64,000 bases of DNA from G965213525 sp965213525 (lineage in GTDB: Bacteria > Actinomycetota > Acidimicrobiia > Acidimicrobiales > Poriferisodalaceae). The translations under genes were made by a program, and so were the position numbers. Shown here piece by piece: positions 56,750 through 64,000 of this stretch. The notes below the pieces were generated by a model. It was not told the DNA's origin, did no database searches, and saw only the letters and a list, made by a program, of their open reading frames with translations. The first letter of the stretch is position 1. Each line of letters opens with the position of its first letter. The stretch spans positions 1,860,001-1,924,000 of the forward strand of contig OZ243889.1 in the NCBI GenBank assembly GCA_965213525.1. Reading direction: 5' to 3'.

Positions 56750-59700
56750 GCCGCCCCCGCCCGGCCGGCCGGCACGACCAGGGTGATGGCGGCCGGGAAG
56801 GTGCGGGGGGTGGGGTCCTCGTAGCGGGCCAGCACGGCGGCCCGCTCGGCGTCGATCTCGCCGGGGATGTCATCCAAGCGGCGACGCAGGGCCCGCTCGT
56901 CGACCCGGAGCTGATCGCGCTCGTCCGCCCGGCCGTGGGCCTGCAGATCGAGCTGGAGCTGCTCGAAGTCGGGGGAGGTCAGCATGGCCTCGATGCTGGC
57001 CCGCAGCTCGGTCAGGATTCGGGTCACGTCGTCGGCGTCGTCGTGGGCCCGGACCTCGAACGTGCGGGCCAGGCCGTTGGCCACGTCGGCCTGACGGCGG
57101 CGCAGCTCGGACAGGACCCGGTCACCCAGGCTCGACCAGCGGTCGGTGATGGGGCGCAGCACCTCGGGGGCGACGGCCCTCGGCTCGGCGGCGGCCGTCA
57201 GCTCGTCGACCTGGTCGACGGTCAGCCGCATCCAGTTGCCGTCACGGGTCAGCCCACCGGCGGTGATGAGCGCCTCGTGGAGCCGGCTGCCGGTGGCGCC
57301 GGTGATGACCAGGCGGCCGTGGGCCAGCACGGCGCCGTGGGCGCCGTCGAACAGACCGGCGGGTGCGACGGCGGCGCTGACCCGAGCCAGGCGGGGGTTG
57401 TCCTCGACCCAGATCTCCGAGCGCAGCGTGGCCAAGGCCTTCTGGACGAGCGGGTGGCCCAGGTGCACCAGGGCCACGTCGTCGTGCCCGGCGGCCAGGT
57501 CGTGGTCGAAGGTGACCGGGAGCTCGTCGCCGATGACGGGGTGGACGAGCCCGTGCTCCTTGGTGCGGGCCCATCCCCGGTCGAGGTCCGGGACCCGCAG
57601 CACCCGGTGGCGGTCGTCTCCCCTCACCAGCTCGTCGGCGCGCAGCGCCGGCTGGTCGTCGAGGCGCAGCGCCACCCGCAGTGCCCGCTCGACCCGATCG
57701 GGCGAGAGGCCGAGCAGGTCGCGGCTCTCCTCGACCCGGTCGGCCAGCTCCCGTACCTTCTCCCGTAGGCGGCGCTCGCCAGCAGTGAGGCCCCGGGCGG
57801 CGACGCGGCGGTCGACGGCCTCCTCGTCGAAGGTCCGACGGCGTCCGAGCATGGCCTCCTCGACCTGGTCGGCGATGACGGGCCCGGCCGAGCCGAGGTC
57901 GTGGCGGATGCGGTCGATCTTGGACGCCGCTCGGGCCAGGAACTCGAGGTCGGCCTCGAGGGTGCCGGTCTCGTCGGCGTCGAAGCCGGCCCCCACGAAG
58001 TGAAAGACGTCGGCGGTCGGATGGGTCTGCCCGTGGCGGTCGATGCGGCCGTTGCGCTGCTCCAGCCGGTTCGGGTTCCAGGGGATCTCCATGTGGACCA
58101 GGCGGTGGCAGTGGCGCTGGAGGTCGATGCCCTCCGAGGCGGTGTCGGTGGCCACCAGGAGCCGGACCGGGTCGAGGTGGGGGTCGGCCTGGAAGGCGGC
58201 CTTGATGGCCTCCCGCTCGTCGTCGTCCTGTCCGCCGTAGAGGACCCGGAGTCGTCCGTCAGCGGCCAGGCCGGCTGCGGTGAGCTGGTCGACCAGGTAG
58301 GTCTGGGTGTCGCGGTACTCGGTGAAGACGATGACCCGCTCGTCGTTCCACTCGCCGTCGGGGCGCACGACGTCACCGAGCCAGTCGACGAGCGCCCGGC
58401 ACTTGGTGTCGGCCCGCCCGGCGGCCCCCTCGGCCCAGCGCAGCAGCCGGTCGAGGAGCTGGCGCTGCTCGTCGGTGGGATCCGGGGTGGTGCGGGCCGC
58501 GGCCTGCAGGGCGTCGCGCTCGGCCTCGGCTGCCTCCTCCTCGGTGCCGTGCTCGTCGTCGATCCGACCCAGCACGGCACGGAGGCTCCGCTCCGACGGC
58601 ACGGCCAGGGCGGAGTGGCCCCGTTGCAGCGTCTCCAGGTGCACGAGGAGGGTCTCGTGGAACGCCCGGGGCGAGGAGAAGGGCCGCTTCTTCAGGAGCT
58701 TGCCGACGAAGTCACCGGCATGGCGAGAGGCCCCCGCATCGCGCTGACGGGAACGGCTGTAGGCCTGCAGGTCGGCATGGGCACCGCGCTCGTCGTCGGA
58801 GTAGTCGACCGGCAGCGGAGTGATGACCCGGCGGGCGAAGCGGGTCGCCTGGTCGGTGGCGTCGTCCTCATCGACAAACTGCGACTTGAGGCGTCGGATC
58901 ACCACCTGGTCGCGGACGGCGTCGTCAGGGGCGACCCCCCGGGCGAAGCGCTGCGGATCGAGAAGCTCGAGCAGCGCTGTCCACGACTCCTGGTAGCCGT
59001 TGTGGGGGGTGGCGGACAGGAAAAGGCGGTGCTCGAAGTGCGGGGCGAGGCTGCGGACGGCCCTCGTGCGCTGCGAGTCGGTGGCGTAGCGGCCCGTAGC
59101 CGAGGGCGCCACGTGGTGGGCCTCGTCGACGACCAGCATGTCGAAGGCTCTCGGGTAACGGGGAGCGGAGGGCAGGACGTCGTGCAGCATCCGCAGCGGG
59201 CGGTCACGCTTGACCCAGTCGAGCGACGTGATCATGCGCGGGTAGCTGGTCCAGGGGTTGGCCCGCACACCCCGCCGGCGGCGGAGCTGGCGGACCGCCT
59301 CGGTATCGATGATCTCGAAGCGCAGGCCGAACTTGTCGGCCATCTCGTCCTTCCACTTCTGCTGCAGAGGTGCGGGACAGATCACCAGGCAGGTGCGGGC
59401 CCGGTGGCGGAGGATGAGCTCCTGTATAACGAGGCCGGCCTCGATGGTCTTGCCCAAGCCGACGTCGTCGGCGATCAGCAGGTTGACCCGCGGCATGCGC
59501 AGCGCCCGGACGAGCGGCTCGAGCTGGTAGTCCTCGATGGTGATGCCGCTACGGAACGGTGCCTGCAGCGCCTCCTTGTCGGCGTTGGTCACCGTCCCCC
59601 AGCGGACGGCATCGAGGAAGGCCTCCAGCTCGTCGGGGTCGTCGAGGCGGTGCGGGTCGGGGGTGGGCAGGGTGGCTCGCTCGTGGATGCGGCGACCCGG

Positions 59701-59925
59701 CTCGTGCTCCCAGATGACTTGGATCTCGTGCTCCCAGCGGTCATCGTCGAGGGAGACCAACGTGAGCAGGTGCGTCGGTGCATGGTCGGCGGGACGCGTT
59801 GACGGAGGCGGCAGCCGGGAGCGGTCGACGCCCTTCACCACCCACGGGTGGCCCCGTACCGTGACCTGCTGGCCCGGCTCGGGCACCCGGTCGGCGCCCC
59901 TCGGGCGATCGATCGTCGTCTCCAC
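56746..59925 (-). CDS. drmD: DISARM class 1 SNF2-type helicase DrmD
   Basis: A roughly 1059-residue SNF2/HepA-like ATPase. LLIADDVGLGKTIEAGLVI (about 150) is Walker A, MLVVDEAHHVAP (about 267) the DEAH box, FLSATPHNG motif III, VIVFTEYRD (about 533) and ATDTASEGIDLQ...RNGRIDRHGQ (about 600-630) the second lobe. It is the first gene of the four-gene DISARM operon and marks it as class 1. The GTG at 59923-59925 is chosen because the conserved sequence begins just after it. The long upstream frame extension shows no conserved features. Confidence 0.88.
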   Translation of the reverse strand: METTIDRPRGADRVPEPGQQVTVRGHPWVVKGVDRSRLPPPSTRPADHAPTHLLTLVSLDDDRWEHEIQVIWEHEPGRRIHERATLPTPDPHRLDDPDELEAFLDAVRWGTVTNADKEALQAPFRSGITIEDYQLEPLVRALRMPRVNLLIADDVGLGKTIEAGLVIQELILRHRARTCLVICPAPLQQKWKDEMADKFGLRFEIIDTEAVRQLRRRRGVRANPWTSYPRMITSLDWVKRDRPLRMLHDVLPSAPRYPRAFDMLVVDEAHHVAPSATGRYATDSQRTRAVRSLAPHFEHRLFLSATPHNGYQESWTALLELLDPQRFARGVAPDDAVRDQVVIRRLKSQFVDEDDATDQATRFARRVITPLPVDYSDDERGAHADLQAYSRSRQRDAGASRHAGDFVGKLLKKRPFSSPRAFHETLLVHLETLQRGHSALAVPSERSLRAVLGRIDDEHGTEEEAAEAERDALQAAARTTPDPTDEQRQLLDRLLRWAEGAAGRADTKCRALVDWLGDVVRPDGEWNDERVIVFTEYRDTQTYLVDQLTAAGLAADGRLRVLYGGQDDDEREAIKAAFQADPHLDPVRLLVATDTASEGIDLQRHCHRLVHMEIPWNPNRLEQRNGRIDRHGQTHPTADVFHFVGAGFDADETGTLEADLEFLARAASKIDRIRHDLGSAGPVIADQVEEAMLGRRRTFDEEAVDRRVAARGLTAGERRLREKVRELADRVEESRDLLGLSPDRVERALRVALRLDDQPALRADELVRGDDRHRVLRVPDLDRGWARTKEHGLVHPVIGDELPVTFDHDLAAGHDDVALVHLGHPLVQKALATLRSEIWVEDNPRLARVSAAVAPAGLFDGAHGAVLAHGRLVITGATGSRLHEALITAGGLTRDGNWMRLTVDQVDELTAAAEPRAVAPEVLRPITDRWSSLGDRVLSELRRRQADVANGLARTFEVRAHDDADDVTRILTELRASIEAMLTSPDFEQLQLDLQAHGRADERDQLRVDERALRRRLDDIPGEIDAERAAVLARYEDPTPRTFPAAITLVVPAGRAGAA

Positions 59926-60306
59926 CGGTCCCGACAGTACGAGACCGTATGGTCTGCCCGCAGCGCCCGTGTTGGGTCCGGTCGTATCGTCACCGGGTCG
60001 CGGCGTCGTAGGCCCGTTGAAGAGCAAGGTGAACAAGACGGGCGAGGTCCTCCGACGGTGGACGCAGGGCGCGCTGATGTCTTCCGGCGAGCACGCCGGC
60101 GCCGTTGGACGGCCCGTGGGCGCACCGGGCGGCGCCCAGCTACCCGCTAAACCAAGGCCACTATGGGACTGCGGTAGACGGTGGCCACCGAAGGGCGCGC
60201 CGTTGGTAGGCGATCTCGTCGTTGTGAGCGGTGCACGCCACGCCCGTGCGATGTCGTGAGGCGGCATCCATGCGGTCCGAGCAACCACGGTCTCTACGGT
60301 GGGTGT
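59926..60306. other. Divergent intergenic region between drmD and the ATPase gene
   Basis: A stretch of 381 bp between divergent genes that must hold the DISARM promoter. I found no convincing -35/-10 pair, no tRNA and no supported small gene. A segment around 60110-60165 with GGCGCC-type inverted bits looked tRNA-like at first but does not fold into a cloverleaf. Confidence 0.5.
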
Positions 60307-61014
60307 GTGGGGGCGGTGAGGGTCGATCTCGACGCCGATGCTCCGAGCCAGAGCCAGGGCTACCCGTGGGACCTGCCGGCGGTGCGGGGCCTGCCCCTCG
60401 AGCTCGACCCGGCGATCACGGTGCTGGTCGGTGAGAACGGCAGCGGCAACAGCACCCTCGTCGAGGCGATCGCCGCCACCGCAGGGCTCAACCCCGAGGG
60501 CGGCAGCTGGCAGGTGGAGTTCTCGACCGAGACGACCCACTCACCCCTCGCCGAGCACCTGCGGCTCTCGTGGCAACCGAAGCTGCGCCCGGGATGGTTC
60601 CTGCGAGCCGAGAGCTTCTACAACGTGGCCACCTACCGCGACCTCAACGCCCGCAACCCCGACAACCCCGACCCCTCCGACTCTTACCACCACGTGTCCC
60701 ACGGCGAGTCGTTCCTCACGGTGGCCCGCGAGTGGTTCGACGCCGGTCGCTTCTACGTGTTGGACGAGCCCGAATCGGCGCTGTCGTTCCGGGGCCAGCT
60801 GGCGTTCGTGCAGGCGGTGCTGGACGGCGTCGCCGCCGGCGGGCAGTTCGTCATCGCCATCCACTCCCCGATCCTCATGGCACTGCCGGGCGCCAGGATC
60901 GTCCATCTCGACGCAGCCGGCCCGGCCGTCACCGCCTACGACCAGCTGGAGGTCGTCGAGCTGTGGCGGTCCTTCCTCGAGGCGCCGGCGCGCTTCCTCC
61001 GCCACCTCGGCTGA
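60307..61014 (+). CDS. AAA-type (AAA_21) ATPase with altered Walker A
   Basis: A 235-residue single-domain ABC/SMC-like ATPase. GENGSGNST (42-50) stands where G-E-N-G-S-G-K-S-T is expected: the essential Lys is Asn48 (codon AAC at 60448-60450). SHGESFLTV is the signature, FYVLDEPESALS the Walker B and AIHSPIL the His switch. Length and layout match small AAA_21 proteins often found singly or in defence loci. Without the Lys, ATP hydrolysis should be weak or absent. GTG at 60307 is the best start; no strong ribosome site is visible. Confidence 0.75.
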   Translation: MGAVRVDLDADAPSQSQGYPWDLPAVRGLPLELDPAITVLVGENGSGNSTLVEAIAATAGLNPEGGSWQVEFSTETTHSPLAEHLRLSWQPKLRPGWFLRAESFYNVATYRDLNARNPDNPDPSDSYHHVSHGESFLTVAREWFDAGRFYVLDEPESALSFRGQLAFVQAVLDGVAAGGQFVIAIHSPILMALPGARIVHLDAAGPAVTAYDQLEVVELWRSFLEAPARFLRHLG

Positions 61015-61042
61015 TCATCGGCGCCCACCTCGCGGCACCAGC

Positions 61043-61060
61043 CGGGGCGCTCAGGCCCCG
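61043..61060. terminator. Small hairpin at convergent gene ends
   Basis: CGGGGC (61043-61048) and GCCCCG (61055-61060) flank a 6-nt loop that contains the TGA of the minus-strand gene. It lies 29 bp past the stop of the plus-strand ATPase. It may end both transcripts, but the stem is short. Confidence 0.4.
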
Positions 61061-62601
61061 CAGCCGGTCTCGAACAGCGTCGTCGGTGCCCCGGCCAGGT
61101 CGAGCAGGCGCACGTAGCGGCTCTCGAACCCCCTCTGGCGAACAGCCAGCTCGTACACGCCGTCGACGTCCGGGTCGACCAAGCCCAGCACCTGGTGGTG
61201 GTAGAGGATCGACTGCACGTCGCCTCCCACGGCGGTGACGAGGTGGCTGCCGACGTCGAGGCTCTCGACCCCGCCGTCGGGGCCGACCCTGCGGTACCGG
61301 ATGACCGAGTAGTCGCCCGCCTCGGCGTCGATGCTGCGCTCGACATCGCCGTGACTGGCCTCGATCAGCACCTCGAAGACCCCGTCGCCCTCGACGTCGA
61401 AGCGCAGGACCCGGTCGATCTCGACCGGCTCGTCCTCGAAGCCGTTGGCATCGAGCCACGCCCGGACGTCGGCGACGTGGCCCTCGGTCGGCGTGATGAC
61501 GGTGACCGGACGGGGGAAGGCGTTCACCCCGGTCGGCACGCCCACCCGCCCGAACACTGCGTCAGCGCGGACTCGCGGCGGCACGCCGGGCCGGAAGCAC
61601 CCCGCGCCGAGCCCAGAGGCCTCGGTCTCGACGATCGAGCCGTCGGCCGAGGCCAGCGCCCAGCGGTCGGGCAGCGGATAGCGGGATTCGTCGACGTCGT
61701 TGTCGAACGCCGCCGGTGCCTGCACCCAACCGCTCGCACCCCACCACCCGACCAGCCAGCCGTCGAGCACCACCGGCGTGCCGCCATCCTCTGAGCCGTC
61801 GAACACGTGGACCCGCCCGTCGGCGAGCAGGATGAGGTATCGGTCGTCCTCGGCGGTCACCGCCACCGCCACCGCCGGTGCGCTGATGGCGGTGTCGCCC
61901 AGGCTGCCGAGGAACGGTTGGCCCGAGAAGTCGAAGATGCCGCCGTCGGCGGCGACCAGCAGGTACCCGTCGCCCCGGGAGATCGCCCCGACGACGGGTT
62001 CGTTGAGGGCGGCACCGCCCATCGAGCCACGGAACGCCGCGCCGAAGGAGAACACCCCCCCGTCAGCGGCGACCAGCCAGTACCCGTTGCCGTCAGGGTC
62101 GGGCACGATGCCGTTGACCGGCTGGTTGAGGTCCATGCCGCCGGTCGAGCCGTAGAAGGGTGCGGCACCGAGGGCGAAGACCCCACCGTCGGCGGCGACG
62201 AGCCAGTACCCGTCACCCTCGGCGGTCACGACCGACTCGACGATCGGGGCGTTGAGCGCCAGCTCGGCGACGTCGCCGAGCTCGGGCGCCGCACCGAAGG
62301 CCAGGGCGGCGCCGGCGTCGGTGAAGATCCAGTAGCCGTCACCGGTGGCGGTGGCGCTCATCGCCACCGCCCGCTGCCCGCCCAGCGCACCGACGGCGTC
62401 GCCGAAGTCCTCGGCGCCGTTGGCCCGGACCCCGCCCTCGGCGTCGAGCACCCAGTAGCCCAGCCCGTCGGGGTCGAGCTCGATGTCGACCGCCGGTGCG
62501 CGGACCACCGAGGCGGCCGGCGGCGCACCGGCCACGATCCCGGCGGCGACGACGCCGCACACGGCGAACCACACGAGCAGGGCGAGGCGTGGGCGTGGCA
62601 C
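61051..62601 (-). CDS. Secreted GYW/DGGVFxFG-repeat protein
   Basis: A 516-residue exported protein. Residues 1-32 are a signal peptide (RLALLVWFAVCGVVAAGIVAG). From about 38 to 285 there are five to six repeats of roughly 40 residues with the pattern DGDGYWLVAADGGVFxFGxAxFxGS-G-LN-P, read as a beta-propeller-like array. Repeats of this type are abundant in secreted proteins of Acidimicrobiia. Residues of about 360-516 form a distinct domain with Asp-rich turns (FDVEGDGVFEV, LVDPDVDGVYEL) resembling calcium-binding or FG-GAP-like blades. Function is unknown, probably surface binding. GTG at 62599-62601 is chosen for the signal peptide. Confidence 0.75.
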   Translation of the reverse strand: MPRPRLALLVWFAVCGVVAAGIVAGAPPAASVVRAPAVDIELDPDGLGYWVLDAEGGVRANGAEDFGDAVGALGGQRAVAMSATATGDGYWIFTDAGAALAFGAAPELGDVAELALNAPIVESVVTAEGDGYWLVAADGGVFALGAAPFYGSTGGMDLNQPVNGIVPDPDGNGYWLVAADGGVFSFGAAFRGSMGGAALNEPVVGAISRGDGYLLVAADGGIFDFSGQPFLGSLGDTAISAPAVAVAVTAEDDRYLILLADGRVHVFDGSEDGGTPVVLDGWLVGWWGASGWVQAPAAFDNDVDESRYPLPDRWALASADGSIVETEASGLGAGCFRPGVPPRVRADAVFGRVGVPTGVNAFPRPVTVITPTEGHVADVRAWLDANGFEDEPVEIDRVLRFDVEGDGVFEVLIEASHGDVERSIDAEAGDYSVIRYRRVGPDGGVESLDVGSHLVTAVGGDVQSILYHHQVLGLVDPDVDGVYELAVRQRGFESRYVRLLDLAGAPTTLFETGCGA

Positions 62602-62690
62602 GCCGCCGAGCGTAGGTGCGTCGCTTCGCCGGCGCCGTCCTGGGTCTGCACGACGTGGAGGCGAGCATCAGCCCGTCGCCTCGGCGGGCC

Positions 62691-63542
62691 TCAGCGAGTG
62701 TCGACACGATCGCTGAGCGTGATCCACGAGACCGTGGTGAGCACCCCGATCACGACGAGCACCACGAGGTGCGGAGCGATCGACGACCCGACCCCCAGCC
62801 ACGGGAGCTGGATCGCCTTGACGACGTGGGTCGTCGGGACCAGTTCGGCCACGGTCCGCATGATCGACGGCATCACGCTGGGGGGAGGTCCTGCTCCGCC
62901 CAGCAGGAACGACGGGAAGAACAGGGCGAGCCCGACGGCCTGGGCCGCCCGGGCGCTGGGGAGCACCGTCCCCAGCAGGATCCCCGTGTTGATCGACGCC
63001 CAGACGCCGAGTGCCACCGCCACGACGGTCATCGCGACGTCATCGACCGGAGGCACCCCGAACGCCACGTGCGCGGTCGCAAGCAGCGCGACGACAGCGG
63101 CCGCCGTGAGCGCCGTGGCGACGACGATCCATGCGACCGGCAGCGCCCACGGCGCGAAGCTCGACGCCCGGAACCGGCGCATGACGCCCCGTTCGCGATA
63201 CGACGCGAGGTGCACCGGCAGCATGACCAGGCCGACGGCGGCGAGGACGACGCCGATGTACGCCGCGATGTAGTAGGCGGAGGGATCCACGCCGCCGAAC
63301 GCCAGATCGCCAGGCTCGAAGCTGGAGCCGATGATCAACACGGTCAAGACCGGGAAGGCGAAGACGAAGACCAGTCCGATCGGTTCCCGGACGAACAGCT
63401 TGGCTTCGGTGGCGATGAGGCGGCCGACGGCGCGGGTGGCGCTGCGCCTCGTCGGCGGAGGTGTCGCCGAGCGCGACGTCGGCGGAGGTGTCGCCGAGCG
63501 CGACGTCGGCGGAGGTGTCGCCGAGGGCGACGTCGCCGTCAT
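62691..63542 (-). CDS. ABC-2 type permease
   Basis: A 283-residue membrane protein with six hydrophobic segments after a cytoplasmic N-terminus. REPIGLVFVFAFPVLTVLII and the MRRFRASSFAPWALPVAW coupling region are typical of ABC-2 exporters. The first 35 residues are three copies of SATPPPTSR-like repeats encoded by a 27-bp tandem repeat. The start overlaps the ATPase stop (ATGA), so the two genes form one exporter. The substrate is unknown; there is no link to the cluster at 7-37 kb. Confidence 0.87.
   Translation of the reverse strand: MTATSPSATPPPTSRSATPPPTSRSATPPPTRRSATRAVGRLIATEAKLFVREPIGLVFVFAFPVLTVLIIGSSFEPGDLAFGGVDPSAYYIAAYIGVVLAAVGLVMLPVHLASYRERGVMRRFRASSFAPWALPVAWIVVATALTAAAVVALLATAHVAFGVPPVDDVAMTVVAVALGVWASINTGILLGTVLPSARAAQAVGLALFFPSFLLGGAGPPPSVMPSIMRTVAELVPTTHVVKAIQLPWLGVGSSIAPHLVVLVVIGVLTTVSWITLSDRVDTR
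63451..63531. repeat. Three tandem copies of a 27-bp unit
   Basis: The unit GTCGGCGGAGGTGTCGCCGA plus GCGCGAC is repeated at 63451-63477, 63478-63504 and 63505-63531, the last with one change (C to G). It lies in frame inside the permease gene and adds nine residues per copy to its cytoplasmic N-terminus, so copy number can vary without breaking the gene. Confidence 0.95.
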
Positions 63543-64000
63543 CGGTTCATCCCCATCAGGTTGACGAGGGCTTCGTCGAGGGTGGGATGCGCGACGCGGA
63601 GGTCCTCGGGGCCCTTCCCGGCTGCGAGCGTCGCTGCGCACACGGGTGCGATCATCGGCGAGGTTCCGAACACGGTGATCAGTCCGGCGTCGTCGTCGAT
63701 CCGCTGCACGCACCTCATCCGCGCCACGCGATCGCGATCGAACCCCGGGAGCGGGGTGAAGGAGACCGAGGTGAGCGATGCGTGACGGTCGGTGAGCTCC
63801 TGCGGTGTCCCCGAATCGACGATGCGCCCGTGATCCATGACGGCGACACGGTCACAAAGCTCGTCGATCTCCTCGGCGAGGTGGCTGACCAGGACGACGG
63901 TGGCGCCACGGTCTCGAACCTCTCGGATCACCTGCCAGACGCTGCGCCGAGCCGGCGGATCGAGACCATGGGTCAGTTCGTCGAGGAACACGACCTGGGG
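63539..64000 (-). CDS. ABC transporter ATPase, C-terminal part only
   Basis: The last 153 residues of an ABC ATPase whose start lies beyond the right edge. The visible part begins just before Walker B (VVFLDELTHGLDP) and includes VVLVSHLAEEIDELCDRV with the switch His, then a C-terminal extension. THGLDP in place of the usual TAGLDP is a small variation. It pairs with the permease downstream by a 4-bp overlap. Confidence 0.9.
   Translation of the reverse strand, partial: PQVVFLDELTHGLDPPARRSVWQVIREVRDRGATVVLVSHLAEEIDELCDRVAVMDHGRIVDSGTPQELTDRHASLTSVSFTPLPGFDRDRVARMRCVQRIDDDAGLITVFGTSPMIAPVCAATLAAGKGPEDLRVAHPTLDEALVNLMGMNR

Noticed and set aside
60110..60175. Possible tRNA-like fold upstream of the ATPase gene
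   Set aside because: No T arm, and the acceptor arms do not pair; only scattered GGCGCC inverted bits are present.
1..64000. CRISPR arrays, insertion sequences, prophage genes
   Set aside because: No regularly spaced repeats, transposase, integrase or phage structural motifs were found on either strand.

Overview
The window is very G+C-rich, uses many GTG starts, and packs its genes with 1-14 bp overlaps. It carries two LLM-class F420-dependent oxidoreductases and, at 61-62.6 kb, a secreted protein built from GYW-x-V-x-x-DGGVFxFG repeats. Such repeats are especially common in Acidimicrobiia. An actinobacterium, most likely in that class, is the best reading (inference; no rRNA gene is present).

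Layout. 1-7.4 kb is ordinary chromosome: the start of a CNNM/HlyC-type membrane protein, a subtilisin-inhibitor-like lipoprotein, a cold-shock protein, two carboxymuconolactone-decarboxylase-family proteins, a lytic transglycosylase, a SnoaL-like protein, two divergent LLM oxidoreductases and tRNA-Arg(CCU). 7.6-37.5 kb is one minus-strand run of 27 genes, most joined by ATGA or GTGA stop-start overlaps. I read it as an undescribed biosynthetic gene cluster. At its upstream end lie a small secreted peptide gene (plus strand) and a large AfsR/MalT-like regulator, with a cluster of GTACCG motifs between the peptide and the operon. 41-60 kb is a defence island: a DUF4357 remnant, then mcrB-mcrC and a NERD-helicase on the plus strand, convergent with drmD-drmMI-drmA-drmB (class 1 DISARM without a visible drmC) on the minus strand. 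60-64 kb holds an ATPase with an altered Walker A, the repeat protein, and an ABC-2 exporter cut by the window edge.

How the cluster may work. It contains a TrpB-like PLP enzyme (usual donor L-serine), a tyrosine/aspartate-type decarboxylase, an HpaB-like hydroxylase and a heme enzyme of the tryptophan-dioxygenase fold. It also has two methyltransferases, a HemN-like radical SAM enzyme next to one of them, a B12-type radical SAM enzyme, an intact and a degenerate PaaK-like ligase, three BtrH-like acyltransferase/peptidase-fold proteins and five nitrilase-fold proteins. Four of those nitrilase-fold proteins have lost the catalytic Cys. A molybdenum oxidoreductase, a ferredoxin, an ABC exporter and a NodU-type carbamoyltransferase complete the set. 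Likely self-protection genes are an AlkD-like DNA glycosylase, a UvrA paralogue without the UvrB-binding region, and a pentapeptide-repeat protein.

The HemN-like enzyme plus methyltransferase plus AlkD-like glycosylase plus carbamoyltransferase recalls the logic known for CC-1065/yatakemycin-type spirocyclopropane DNA alkylators. My leading hypothesis is a tyrosine- and serine-derived DNA-alkylating metabolite of that type. The product is an inference; the gene content is read from the sequence.
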